DNA of 64,000 nt from Bradyrhizobium jicamae (lineage in GTDB: Bacteria; Pseudomonadota; Alphaproteobacteria; Rhizobiales; Xanthobacteraceae), in NCBI RefSeq assembly GCF_018130695.1, contig NZ_JAFCJX010000018.1, positions 62,001 through 126,000 of the forward strand, given 5' to 3'. The notes beneath the pieces are model-generated. The model ran no database searches, had not been told where the DNA came from, and was given only the letters and a program-made list of their open reading frames with translations. This document shows, piece after piece, positions 24,471 through 32,717 of the stretch (positions within the stretch are counted from its first letter, which is position 1; every line of letters starts with the position of its first letter). The position numbers were made by a program, and so were the translations under genes.

Positions 24471-25541
24471 ATGACGTCAGAGAGGATTGATCGCGCGCCC
24501 TTCGGCAAGATGCCTGAGGGGGCCGTGGTCGAGCGCATCACGTTGCGCGGCGCCGGCGGCTTTGCCGCCAACATCATTCCGTTCGGCGCCGCGATCCAGT
24601 CGCTGCTGGTTCCCGACCGCAACGGCCACTGCGACGACATCGTGCTTGGTCACGACGATTTCGACGGCTACCTCGGCCAACGCAAATATTTCGGCGCGAC
24701 CGTCGGTCGCTACGCCAATCGGATCGCCGGCGCGCGCTTCACGCTGGACGGGGCGCCATACAATCTGGAGGCCAACAACGGCCCGAACGCGCTGCATGGC
24801 GGCGCGCAGGGGTTTGATCGGAAACTCTGGCAGATCGTCGAGGTGAGCGAGGCGCCCGAGCCGATGCTTGTGCTGTCGCACTTAAGCCCCGATGGCGATC
24901 AGGGCTATCCCGGCAATCTCACGGTCCGTCTCGTCTATCGCATCACCGGGCCCGCAGAATTGTCGCTGTCGATGGAGGCTGCGACCGATCGGCCGACCAT
25001 CGTCAATTTGACCAACCACAGCTTCTTCAATCTCGACGGCGCGCGCGCGGGCACGCCGATCCTCGACCAGCGGCTGACGATCGCGGCCGATCATTTCCTC
25101 GCCGTCGACGCCACGGCGATTCCGCTACTGGGCCCGCCGCGGTCCGTCGACGGCACGTCGTTCGATTTCCGCAAGCCCACCGTGATCGGTGAGCGCATCC
25201 GGAAGAACGAGGAGCAGCTGCGGCTCGGCCGCGGCTACGACCACAATTACTGCCTCTCGTCGGAGCGCGGCGTGCGCTTCGCCGCGCGGGTCGAAGCCCC
25301 CCGCAGTGGCCGCGTGATGGAGCTCTTCACCGACCAGCCGGGCGTGCAGTTCTATTCCGGTAATTTCCTCGACGGCAACACGGCGGGGAAGGGCGAACTG
25401 CTGTACCGCCAATCCGACGCGCTGTGCCTCGAGCCGCATGCCTGGCCGGATTCGCCGAACCGTCCGGACTTCCCCTCGGTGCGGCTCGATCCCGGCCAGA
25501 CCTATCGCCACACCAGCGTCTATCGCTTCTCCGTCGCGTGA
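24471..25541 (+). CDS. galM: Aldose 1-epimerase (galactose mutarotase)
   Basis: A 356-residue mutarotase that interconverts alpha and beta anomers of galactose and related aldoses. The acid/base residues His109 (LHGG) and His183 (TNHSFFNLDG) are visible, along with the GVQFYSGNF and CLEPHAWPDSPN blocks that carry the catalytic glutamate region. Only two bases separate it from the dehydrogenase gene. A mutarotase would supply the dehydrogenase with the anomer it uses after import of the sugar. Confidence 0.93.
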   Translation: MTSERIDRAPFGKMPEGAVVERITLRGAGGFAANIIPFGAAIQSLLVPDRNGHCDDIVLGHDDFDGYLGQRKYFGATVGRYANRIAGARFTLDGAPYNLEANNGPNALHGGAQGFDRKLWQIVEVSEAPEPMLVLSHLSPDGDQGYPGNLTVRLVYRITGPAELSLSMEAATDRPTIVNLTNHSFFNLDGARAGTPILDQRLTIAADHFLAVDATAIPLLGPPRSVDGTSFDFRKPTVIGERIRKNEEQLRLGRGYDHNYCLSSERGVRFAARVEAPRSGRVMELFTDQPGVQFYSGNFLDGNTAGKGELLYRQSDALCLEPHAWPDSPNRPDFPSVRLDPGQTYRHTSVYRFSVA

Positions 25542-25546
25542 TCGCC

Positions 25547-26440
25547 ATGGGTGATGACCTGATCGAGGACGTCCCGACCTCCGTGCTCTCGGCGGAGCGC
25601 TGCCATCTCGGCGAAGGCCCGACCTACGATGCGACCACCGACACCGCCTGGTGGTTCGACATCAGGGAGTGCCGGCTGTTCGAGCATCGCTTCGCCGATG
25701 GACGCACGAGCATTCATAAATTGCCGAACATGGCGAGCGCGCTGGCGCGGATTGATGATATCAGGCAGCTGATGCTGACGGAGGATGGTCTCTACGTCCG
25801 CGAGATCGCGAACGGCCGCCTGACTCTGTTCGCCGCGCTGGAGGCCGACAATCCGGTGACCCGCTCCAACGATGCCCGCGTGCATCCGTCCGGCACGTTC
25901 TGGATGGGCACCATGGGCAAACGCGCCGAGAAGGGCGCCGGCGCCATCTACGCACTGCATCGCGGACAAATCACCCGGCTTTATCCCGAGGTGACGATCC
26001 CGAACGCGATCTGCTTCTCGCCGAATGGCGATATCGGTTATTTCGCCGACACCGGAAAGAACGTGCTCTACCGCGTGCCGCTCGATGCCGCGACGGGATT
26101 GCCGCTCGGCGACCCCGCGCCGTTTATCCAGCACAAAGGTGTTGGCGGCATCGATGGCGCTGTGGTCGATGCCGATGGCCTGATCTGGAACGCCCGCTGG
26201 GGCGGCGGCTGCGTCGACGTCTACGATCCCGCTGGGAAGCGGCTGCGGTCTTTGCGCGTGCCAGCGAAGCAATCGAGCTGCCCGGCCTTCGTCGGTCGCG
26301 ATTTCTCGAAGGTCCTGGTCACGTCAGCCTGGCAGGACATGGACGAAGCCGCGCGCGCTGCCGATCCCGGCCATGGCCAGACGTTCCTCCTCGACGCCGC
26401 CGCGCGCGGCCGGCCCGAGCCGGACGTCAAACTGTCCTGA
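25547..26440 (+). CDS. SMP-30/gluconolactonase family sugar lactonase
   Basis: A 297-residue six-bladed beta-propeller lactonase. Metal-site motifs are recognisable: an early Glu in CHLGEGPTYD, the Asn of PVTRSNDARVHPSGTFWMGTMG and the Asp of VGGIDGAVVDADGLIWNARWGGG. It would hydrolyse the galactonolactone or arabinonolactone made by the dehydrogenase. The ATG at 25547 is preferred; GTG at 25538, which overlaps the mutarotase stop, is an alternative. It ends the operon, followed by a palindromic repeat. Galactonate dehydratase and later enzymes are not in this window. Confidence 0.9.
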   Translation: MGDDLIEDVPTSVLSAERCHLGEGPTYDATTDTAWWFDIRECRLFEHRFADGRTSIHKLPNMASALARIDDIRQLMLTEDGLYVREIANGRLTLFAALEADNPVTRSNDARVHPSGTFWMGTMGKRAEKGAGAIYALHRGQITRLYPEVTIPNAICFSPNGDIGYFADTGKNVLYRVPLDAATGLPLGDPAPFIQHKGVGGIDGAVVDADGLIWNARWGGGCVDVYDPAGKRLRSLRVPAKQSSCPAFVGRDFSKVLVTSAWQDMDEAARAADPGHGQTFLLDAAARGRPEPDVKLS

Positions 26441-26456
26441 AAACCAGTCATTCTCC

Positions 26457-26544
26457 GTCATGGCCGGGCTTGTCCCGGCCATCCACGTCTTTCTTGCCGA
26501 TCGAGAGCGAAGACGTGGATGCCCGGGACAAGCCCGGGTATGAC
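26457..26544. repeat. Intergenic palindrome, 'GTCATGCCCGGGC' family
   Basis: Inverted arms GTCATGGCCGGGCTTGTCCC and the matching complement ending GGGTATGAC enclose CCACGTCTTT...AGACGTGG. It fills the gap between the converging lactonase and amino-acid-type receptor genes and may terminate both. Same family as 17861-17944. Confidence 0.85.
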
Positions 26545-26554
26545 GAACTCTCGA

Positions 26555-27358
26555 CTACTCCGCCTTCGCCGCGCCGCGCAGGCCGGCGTCCTTCTGCGCT
26601 TTTTCCAACTGCCCGTTGCCCTGCACGTCCTTCACGAACGCGCTGACGAATGCCGAGGCCTGCTCGCGGCCCTTTGGCGTGGCGACGGCCATATGCTCCA
26701 GCCCCCAGCGGCCGTCGAGGATGCGCGCGCCCGGCATCGAGTCCGAGATCTCGTATAGCGTCGGCTTGTTGGTGGCATAGAGATCGATCTCGCCGCTGGC
26801 GAATTGGGCGACGGCGACCTTGACGCTCTCCACCGGCACGACCTTGGCGTTGGTGAATTTCGCGCCGAGCGTCTTCTCGGACGTCGAGCCCTTGGTGACG
26901 CCGACGCGGACGCCCGGACGGTCGATCTCGCCCACGCCTGCAATCTTCGAATTCGCCGGCACGAGATAGCCGAGCTCGACCGAGATCAGCGTCGGGCTGA
27001 AGCTGACGTCGTTGGCGCGGGCCGGCGTTGCGTTGGTGACGGTGAAATCGACCTCGCCGTTCTTGATCGCCGCGATCACATCGGCGACGCGCGGAAAGGT
27101 GACGTACGCGACGGGAACGTTGAGCCGCTTTGCGAGCTCGGCGCCGATGTCGTGGCTCAGACCATGCTCCTGGTGCGTGGCAGGATCCGTCACCAGGGAC
27201 GTGGGACTGCCCGGATAGACGCCGACGCGCAGTTTGCCTGTCGGCGCCAGCACATCCTTCTCGCCATCGGCGTGGGCCGATGCCACGGCCAGCGTCGCGA
27301 CGATGAAGGCGAGGGTGATGCCGCGACGCATCGCCGTCGGTTTCGTGGAGTATGCCAT
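26555..27358 (-). CDS. Amino-acid-type periplasmic substrate-binding protein (SBP_bac_3), orphan
   Basis: A 267-residue receptor of the family-3 (PBPb) class with a signal peptide ending ASAHA. Conserved blocks include KLRVGVYPGSPTSL, GLSHDIGAELAKRLNVPVAYV, VDFTVTNATPARANDVSFS and RVGVTKGSTSEKTL. Such proteins bind polar amino acids or small carboxylates. No permease or ATPase gene is adjacent. It follows the Bug-family receptor gene by 7 bases, so the two are cotranscribed. GAGGAC precedes the start; GTG at 27361 is an alternative. Confidence 0.88.
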   Translation of the reverse strand: MAYSTKPTAMRRGITLAFIVATLAVASAHADGEKDVLAPTGKLRVGVYPGSPTSLVTDPATHQEHGLSHDIGAELAKRLNVPVAYVTFPRVADVIAAIKNGEVDFTVTNATPARANDVSFSPTLISVELGYLVPANSKIAGVGEIDRPGVRVGVTKGSTSEKTLGAKFTNAKVVPVESVKVAVAQFASGEIDLYATNKPTLYEISDSMPGARILDGRWGLEHMAVATPKGREQASAFVSAFVKDVQGNGQLEKAQKDAGLRGAAKAE

Positions 27359-27365
27359 CACGTCC

Positions 27366-28337
27366 TCACTGTGCGCGGACGTTGGCGGCCTTCAGCACCG
27401 GCTCCCATTTGGTTGCCTCGGCATGCATGTAGGCATCGAACTCGCTTGCGGTGCTGCCGAGCGGCGTCGCGCCGAGCTTGTCGAGCGTCGCTACCACCGT
27501 CGGATCCTGCAGCGCCGTCTTCAGATCGGCCTGCAGCCTGGCGACGATCTCCGGCGGCATCTTCGCAGGCCCGAGGAAGCCCCACCACACTGAAACGTCA
27601 TAGCCCGGCACGCCGGATTCCGCGACCGTCGGCACATTCGGCAGTGCCTTCGAGCGTGCGGCCGAAGTCACCGCGAGCGCGCGCACCGCGCCGCCGTCGA
27701 TCTGGCCGATCGCTTCCGCCAGCGGATTGAGGCTGAGGGGAATGTCGCCCGCGATCACGGCCGTCAACGCTGGCGCGCCACCCTTGTAGGGCACTGCGAC
27801 GATTTTCACCTTGGCCATGTATTTCAACAGCTCGCCGGCGAGATGTGCCGAGGTGCCATTGCCGGACATGCCGTAAGACAGCGCGTCCGGCTCCTTGCGT
27901 GCAGCAGCCAGTACATCTTCCAGCGTCTTGTAGGGGCTGGTCTTGGAGACGACCAGCGCGAGCGGCGAAGAGGCGACCTCCGTGATCGCCGTGAAATCCC
28001 TGAAGGTGTCGTAAGGCAGGCTCGGATAGATGAACTGGTTCAGCGGATGGCCGCTCGCGACCAGGATCAGCGTGTATCCATCGGGCGCGGACTGTACGAG
28101 CGCCTGCGAGGCGATCACGCCGCCGGCGCCAGGGCGGTTGTCGATCACGGGCTGCTGGCCCCAGCTCTTGGCGAGGGATTGCCCCAGCGTCCGCGCCAGC
28201 ACGTCGACCGCGCCGCCGGCGGCATAGGGGACGAGGATGTGCACCGGCTTGCTCGGGAACGTCTCCGCCTGCGCGGCGGTTGCCATCATCAGCGCGGCAG
28301 CCGCGAGCGCGCGGCCGATGGTCTTGAAGCTCATCAT
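27366..28337 (-). CDS. Bug-family (TctC-type) periplasmic solute receptor
   Basis: A 323-residue tripartite tricarboxylate transporter receptor with signal peptide MMSFKTIGRALAAAALMMATAAQA. Family blocks are present: FPSKPVHILVPYAAGGAVDVLAR, IDNRPGAGGVIASQAL and HLAGELLKYMAKVKIVAVPYKGGAPAL. Bug proteins bind carboxylates or aromatic acids and often lack linked membrane genes, as here. The ATG at 28337 follows GGAAGGAAAC; the frame upstream runs through a repeat and is not coding. It is divergent from the TetR gene, with a repeat and an operator between. Confidence 0.9.
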   Translation of the reverse strand: MMSFKTIGRALAAAALMMATAAQAETFPSKPVHILVPYAAGGAVDVLARTLGQSLAKSWGQQPVIDNRPGAGGVIASQALVQSAPDGYTLILVASGHPLNQFIYPSLPYDTFRDFTAITEVASSPLALVVSKTSPYKTLEDVLAAARKEPDALSYGMSGNGTSAHLAGELLKYMAKVKIVAVPYKGGAPALTAVIAGDIPLSLNPLAEAIGQIDGGAVRALAVTSAARSKALPNVPTVAESGVPGYDVSVWWGFLGPAKMPPEIVARLQADLKTALQDPTVVATLDKLGATPLGSTASEFDAYMHAEATKWEPVLKAANVRAQ

Positions 28338-28369
28338 TCCGTTTCCTTCCTTGGCGGCTGGCTCGCTGC

Positions 28370-28497
28370 ACCTCTCCCGCTTGCGGGGGAGGTCGACGCG
28401 CTTAAAGAGCGCGGCGGGTGGGGGCTCTGTCCACGTTGGGAATCCCAACGCGGTGGCACCCCCACCCCAGCCCTCCCCCGCAAGCCGGAGAGGGAGC
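28370..28497. repeat. Intergenic palindromic repeat, 'cctctccccgc' family
   Basis: Facing arms ACCTCTCCCGCTTGCGGGGG and CCCTCCCCCGCAAGCCGGAG surround a smaller palindrome, GTTGGGAATCCCAAC. It lies between the Bug receptor (minus) and the TetR operator, so it sits inside the receptor's leader. Confidence 0.8.
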
Positions 28498-28530
28498 CAC
28501 ATCAACGTTTTTGTTGACGTGACCTGATCT

Positions 28531-28548
28531 TTTGTACGATAGTACAAA
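28531..28548. promoter_or_regulatory. TetR-type operator touching the regulator's start codon
   Basis: Perfect inverted repeat TTTGTAC-GATA-GTACAAA, one base before the ATG of the TetR-family gene at 28550. TTGACG at 28514-28519 could be a -35 box and TACGAT or GATAGT within the palindrome a -10 box. Binding here would block initiation, as expected for autorepression. Confidence 0.75.
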
Positions 28549-28549
28549 T

Positions 28550-29272
28550 ATGGTTCGCAAGTCTCCCAAAGTCGCAGGCGCGCGCAAGCCCAATATGCGC
28601 GAGGCGATCCTCGCCGCCGCCGAGGAACTGTTCTCCACCAACGGCTTCAACGCCGTGTCGGTGCGCGACATCGCCCAGGCTGCCGGCGCCAATCCCGGCA
28701 GCGTCACCTATCATTTCGAGACCAAGGACGGCCTGCTGCTGGAAATCTACAAGCGGCATTGCGGCCCGATGAATCTGCGCCGCTCGGAACTGCTCTCGGC
28801 GGCAAAGCGCGTGCGCGACCTGCAGGACCGGCTGGAGGCGATCGTCCGCGCCTATGTGCTGCCGGCCTTCACCTCGGGCAGCGATCTCGCCGGTGGCGGC
28901 GCGCGCTTCACGCGCTTGCGCGCAGTGATGTCGGCCGAGGGCAACGAGGTCGCGCGAAAAATCATCGCACAGACCTTTGACGACACCAGCCACGCCTTCA
29001 TCGACGCGATCCACGAAAGCCTGCCGCACATCCCGCGCAACGAGATCGTCTGGCGCAGCCACTTCCTGCTCGGCGCGCTCTATTACACGCTGGTGACGCC
29101 GGAGCGGGTCTCGCGCCTGTCGCGCGGCAGCGCCGATGGCGCCGATCCCGGCCTTGCGATCGAAGAGCTCGTCCGCGCCACGGTGGCCTCGTTCCAGGCG
29201 CCGCCATCGGATTCCACCGCGCCGGCACGACGCAAGGCCGCGGCCACAATCAAGAATCAAGACGAACGCTGA
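28550..29272 (+). CDS. TetR-family transcriptional regulator
   Basis: A 240-residue TetR-family protein. The N-terminal helix-turn-helix is clear (MREAILAAAEELFSTNGFNAVSVRDIAQAAGANPGSVTYHFETKDGLL), with a C-terminal ligand domain whose end is charged and alanine-rich. The ATG at 28550 directly follows a perfect operator palindrome and has no visible ribosome-binding site, so the mRNA may be leaderless. A TTG start six codons earlier would encode the operator itself and is unlikely. It precedes the pyrone-dicarboxylate pathway genes on the same strand and faces the Bug receptor; either may be its target. Confidence 0.88.
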   Translation: MVRKSPKVAGARKPNMREAILAAAEELFSTNGFNAVSVRDIAQAAGANPGSVTYHFETKDGLLLEIYKRHCGPMNLRRSELLSAAKRVRDLQDRLEAIVRAYVLPAFTSGSDLAGGGARFTRLRAVMSAEGNEVARKIIAQTFDDTSHAFIDAIHESLPHIPRNEIVWRSHFLLGALYYTLVTPERVSRLSRGSADGADPGLAIEELVRATVASFQAPPSDSTAPARRKAAATIKNQDER

Positions 29273-29313
29273 TCGCCGTTCGCCCGACGCGCTCCAGGGC
29301 CCATGCGAAACCG

Positions 29314-30195
29314 ATGCTGACACCAACGATTCCCGGACCCGATCCGAACACCCGTACGCCCAGGTTCAAGCTGCCGCCGCTCGCCTGCGACGCGCATTGT
29401 CACATCTTCGGCCCGCACGCGAAATACCCGTATGCGCCCGACCGGCCCTACACGCCGCCGGATGCGGGCCTCGATGATTTCCGCGCGCTGCACGCCAGGC
29501 TCGGCGTCGGCCGCGCCGTCATCGTCAACGCCAGCGTTCACGGCACCGACAACCGCGTCGCGCTCGATGCCATCGCCGTGAGCAACGGTGCCTACCGCGC
29601 AGTCGCCAATATCGACGATGGCATCAGCGAGCGTGACCTGCGCGCGCTGCACGACGGCGGCTTCCGCGGCTGCCGCTTCAACTTCGTGCGCCATCTCGGC
29701 GGCGTGCCCGACAAGCGCGTGTTCGAGCGCGTCGTCGCGATGATCGCGCCGCTCGGCTGGCACCTCGACTTGCATTTCGATGCGATCGATCTGCCTGTCT
29801 ACGCCGAGATGCTGGCGAAACTGCCGGTACGCTACACCATCGACCACATGGGTCGGGTCAAGGCCGCCGACGGTCTCGACCAGCTGCCGTTCCGGACGTT
29901 GATCGATCTGATGCAGCGCGACGAAAAATGCTGGGTCAAGGTCTGCGGCAGCGAACGCGTCTCGTCCGCAGGTCCACCCTTCACTGACTCTGTGCCCTTC
30001 GCCCGCCGCATCGTCGAGACCGCGCCCGACCGCGTCATCTGGGGCACCGACTGGCCGCATCCGAACGTCAAGGCGATGCCGAATGACGGCGACCTCGTCG
30101 ACCTGATCCCGCTGTTCGCGCCCGAGGCGGAACTGCAGCAAAAGATTCTGGTGAGCAATCCGGCAAAACTGTTCGAATTCGACAGGCAGGAATGA
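29314..30195 (+). CDS. Amidohydrolase, 2-pyrone-4,6-dicarboxylate hydrolase-like
   Basis: A 293-residue TIM-barrel amidohydrolase of the amidohydrolase_2/LigI group. The N-terminal metal motif is CDAHCHIFGP, a further histidine is in YTIDHMGRV and the active-site aspartate is in WGTDWPHPN. LigI hydrolyses the lactone 2-pyrone-4,6-dicarboxylate to 4-oxalomesaconate in protocatechuate and gallate meta-cleavage. The next genes encode GalB-like hydratase and LigK-like aldolase, the following two steps, so the assignment has strong context support. No good ribosome-binding site was found for the ATG at 29314. Confidence 0.85.
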   Translation: MLTPTIPGPDPNTRTPRFKLPPLACDAHCHIFGPHAKYPYAPDRPYTPPDAGLDDFRALHARLGVGRAVIVNASVHGTDNRVALDAIAVSNGAYRAVANIDDGISERDLRALHDGGFRGCRFNFVRHLGGVPDKRVFERVVAMIAPLGWHLDLHFDAIDLPVYAEMLAKLPVRYTIDHMGRVKAADGLDQLPFRTLIDLMQRDEKCWVKVCGSERVSSAGPPFTDSVPFARRIVETAPDRVIWGTDWPHPNVKAMPNDGDLVDLIPLFAPEAELQQKILVSNPAKLFEFDRQE

Positions 30196-30230
30196 CGATG
30201 CTGGATGAGGCTAGGCACGCTCCCTCTTCG

Positions 30231-30370
30231 CCTCGCCCCGCTTGCGGGGAGAGGCCGGATCGCATCGCAGATGCGATCCGGGTGAGGGGGAGCCTCCGCG
30301 AGTCAATCTCTCACCGTCCTCGCGAAGGCTCCCCCTCACCCTAACCCTCTCCCCGCAAGCGGGGAGAGGG
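30231..30370. repeat. Intergenic palindromic repeat, 'cctctccccgc' family
   Basis: Outer arms CCTCGCCCCGCTTGCGGGGA and CTCTCCCCGCAAGCGGGGAG enclose GGATCGCATC...GATGCGATCC and a second small hairpin (GGCTCCCCCTCACC / GGTGAGGGGGAGCC). It separates the LigI-like gene from the GalB-like gene within what is probably one operon. Confidence 0.85.
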
Positions 30371-30442
30371 GAACGAGAGACTGTGCTGCCTGAAATCGTA
30401 AGCAATAAATCCAAATACATTCAACGAAAGGGAGATCGTCCC

Positions 30443-31156
30443 ATGAAAACAGGTCTGGTCATTACCGCCCACCCCGGCGATTTCGTCTGGCGCGCCGGCG
30501 GCGCCATCGCGCTGCATGCCAGGAAGGGCTATCGCGTCAAGATCGTCTGCATGTCCTTTGGCGAGCGCGGCGAGAGCCAGTTCGCCTGGAAGGAGCCGGG
30601 CGCGACGCTGGAATCCGTCAAGGCCGGCCGCAAGGACGAGGCCGAGCGTGCGGCCAAGCTGCTCGGTGCCGAGATCGAGTTCTTCGATTGCGGCGACTAT
30701 CCTCTGAAGACAACCGAAGCGCATTTCGACCGCATGGTCGACATCTATCGCGAGCTCAGCCCCAGCTTCGTGCTGACGCATGCGCTGGAAGACCCCTACA
30801 ATTTCGACCATCCGGACGCCGCGCATTTCGCGCAGCAGACCCGCGTGGTGGCGCAGGCGATGGGGCACAAGCCGGATGCCAAGTACAAATATGCGGCGCC
30901 GCCGATGTTCCTGTTCGAGCCGCACCAGCCGGAGATGTGCAACTTCAAGCCTAATTTGATCCTGAAGATCGACGAGGTCTGGGAACAGAAATACGAGGCG
31001 TTCAAGATCCTCGCTGCGCAAAAGCACCTCTGGCACTACTACGAGCGCGTCGCACTGAACCGCGGCATCCAGGGCAGCCGGAACACCGGCGTGCCCATGA
31101 CCTATGGCGAGGCCTATCACCGCCTGTTCCCGACCGTCGAGGAGATTTTGCAGTGA
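30443..31156 (+). CDS. galB: 4-oxalomesaconate hydratase, PIG-L/GalB type
   Basis: A 237-residue PIG-L-fold zinc protein. The metal motif at the start reads TAHPGDFVWRAGGAIALHA, the GalB variant of the AHPDDE motif, and the second metal site is DPYNFDHPDAAHF. GalB hydrates 4-oxalomesaconate to 4-carboxy-4-hydroxy-2-oxoadipate in gallate and protocatechuate meta-cleavage; it replaces LigJ. The frame extends upstream through the repeat, but the ATG at 30443 has GGGAG upstream and starts at the family's first strand. It overlaps the aldolase gene as GTGA. Confidence 0.9.
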   Translation: MKTGLVITAHPGDFVWRAGGAIALHARKGYRVKIVCMSFGERGESQFAWKEPGATLESVKAGRKDEAERAAKLLGAEIEFFDCGDYPLKTTEAHFDRMVDIYRELSPSFVLTHALEDPYNFDHPDAAHFAQQTRVVAQAMGHKPDAKYKYAAPPMFLFEPHQPEMCNFKPNLILKIDEVWEQKYEAFKILAAQKHLWHYYERVALNRGIQGSRNTGVPMTYGEAYHRLFPTVEEILQ

Positions 31157-31833
31157 AGCCGGTCGTCATCAGGAATATCGAGCGCGCCGATCCCCAGGGT
31201 TTGGAAGCCCATGGCGTCTCGACCGTGCATGAAGCGATGGGCCGCTTCGGCCTCATGAAACCCTACATGCGGCCGATCTGGCCGGGCGCGGCGATCGCGG
31301 GCCCCGCGGTGACTGTGCTGGCGCAGCCCGGCGACAACTGGATGATCCATGTCGCGGTCGAGCAGTGCAAAAAGGGCGACGTGCTGGTGGTCGGCTGCAC
31401 CACCGACAATACCGACGGCATGTTCGGTGAGCTCCTGGCATCTTCGCTCGCGGCGCGGGGCGTGCAGGGCCTGATCATCGACGCCGGCTGCCGCGACGTG
31501 CGGGCGCTGCACGAGATGAAATTTCCGGTGTGGTCGCGTGCGATCTCGGCCAAGGGTACGGTGAAGGCAACCCTCGGCTCGGTCAACATCCCCGTGGTCT
31601 GCGCCGGCGTCAACGTGAACCCCGGCGACATCATCGTGGCCGATGACGACGGCGTGGTGGTGGTGCCGAAGAAGATCGTCACGGACGTGGCGCAGAAAGC
31701 CAGGAAGCGCAGCGACGAAGAGGGCTGCAAGCGGCAGCGGCTGGCCTCCGGCGAGCTCGGCCTCGACATGTACAACATGCGAGAGGCGCTGGCGAAGGCG
31801 GGGCTGGTCTATCTCGATCATCCCGAAGACTGA
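31153..31833 (+). CDS. ligK: 4-carboxy-4-hydroxy-2-oxoadipate aldolase / oxaloacetate decarboxylase
   Basis: A 226-residue RraA-fold class II pyruvate aldolase. Motifs include GVSTVHEAMGR near the N-terminus, GELLASSLAARGVQGLIIDAGCRDVRAL with the catalytic arginine and metal aspartate, and the C-terminal LGLDMYNMREAL tail of LigK/GalC proteins. It splits 4-carboxy-4-hydroxy-2-oxoadipate to pyruvate and oxaloacetate. It starts with GTG, overlapping the galB stop. Confidence 0.92.
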   Translation: MKPVVIRNIERADPQGLEAHGVSTVHEAMGRFGLMKPYMRPIWPGAAIAGPAVTVLAQPGDNWMIHVAVEQCKKGDVLVVGCTTDNTDGMFGELLASSLAARGVQGLIIDAGCRDVRALHEMKFPVWSRAISAKGTVKATLGSVNIPVVCAGVNVNPGDIIVADDDGVVVVPKKIVTDVAQKARKRSDEEGCKRQRLASGELGLDMYNMREALAKAGLVYLDHPED

Positions 31834-31847
31834 TCGCGGAGCTGGAG

Positions 31848-32717
31848 ATGGAGAAGCCAAAACTGCGCGCCGTGCTCGGCAATCACCTGCATGTCCAGGC
31901 GGTGAAGAGTGGCGAGTTGCGGTCGGACGCGTTCGATCTCGACTTCGTCGAGTACACGCCGACCAACACCGCGTTCAAGCCGATGGTGCGCGAGCAGGCC
32001 TTCGACGTCTGCGAGATGGCGATCGTGACCTATCTGATGGCGAAGGCGCACGGCAAACCGCTCGTGCTGCTGCCGGCCACGATGCTCGGCCGCTTCCAGC
32101 ATGGCTATGCGCTGTATCGCGCCGGCGGAGCCAAGCTCGGCCCCGTCGATCTCGCAGGCAAGCGCGTCGGCATCCGCTCCTTCACGACCACGACCGGCGC
32201 CTGGATCCGCGGCATTCTCGCCAATGACTATGGCGTGAACCTCGATGAGATCAACTGGATCACCTTCGAGGATCCGCACGTCGCCGAATACATCGACAGG
32301 ACCGCGCGCGCGCCGAAGGGCAAGAATGTCCTGCAGATGCTGAAAGACGGCGAGCTCGATGCGGTGCTTGGCGAGACCTCGACTGATCCGGCCTTCGCCC
32401 CACTGTTCGCCGATCCCGATGCCGAGGCCCAGCGCTGGTACCGGCAGCATGGCGTGGTGCCGGTCAATCATCTCGTCGTCGTGACCGAACAACTGGCAAA
32501 ATCACGGCCCGATCTTGTGCGCGGCGTCTACGATCTCCTCAAGGGAGGCAAGATGAAGATGGGAACGCCTGGCAAGCCCGATCTGGTTCCATTCGGCGTC
32601 GAGGCCAATCGCAAGCCGCTGGAGCTGATCATTGACTATGCGTTCCAGCAGGCGCTGATTCCACGGCGCTTCTCGGTCGACGAGTTGTTCGACGACACAA
32701 CGCGGGATTTGAACTGA
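31848..32717 (+). CDS. 4,5-dihydroxyphthalate decarboxylase-like / NMT1-fold protein
   Basis: A 289-residue protein without a signal peptide. It has the type-2 periplasmic-binding-protein fold used by 4,5-dihydroxyphthalate decarboxylase (Pht5 group): FKPMVREQAFDVCEMAIVTYLMAKAHGKPLVLLP, LGRFQHGYALYR and PVDLAGKRVGIRSFTTTTGAWIRGIL match that family's layout. If it is a true decarboxylase it would make protocatechuate, the feedstock of the meta-cleavage pathway whose lower steps lie just upstream. A cytoplasmic binding-protein relative is the alternative. The gap to ligK is 14 bp, and its stop overlaps the next start as TGATG. Confidence 0.7.
   Translation: MEKPKLRAVLGNHLHVQAVKSGELRSDAFDLDFVEYTPTNTAFKPMVREQAFDVCEMAIVTYLMAKAHGKPLVLLPATMLGRFQHGYALYRAGGAKLGPVDLAGKRVGIRSFTTTTGAWIRGILANDYGVNLDEINWITFEDPHVAEYIDRTARAPKGKNVLQMLKDGELDAVLGETSTDPAFAPLFADPDAEAQRWYRQHGVVPVNHLVVVTEQLAKSRPDLVRGVYDLLKGGKMKMGTPGKPDLVPFGVEANRKPLELIIDYAFQQALIPRRFSVDELFDDTTRDLN

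Noticed and set aside
29257..30141. A minus-strand frame opposite the LigI-like gene
   Set aside because: No recognisable domain; the plus-strand product has full amidohydrolase metal motifs and fits its neighbours.
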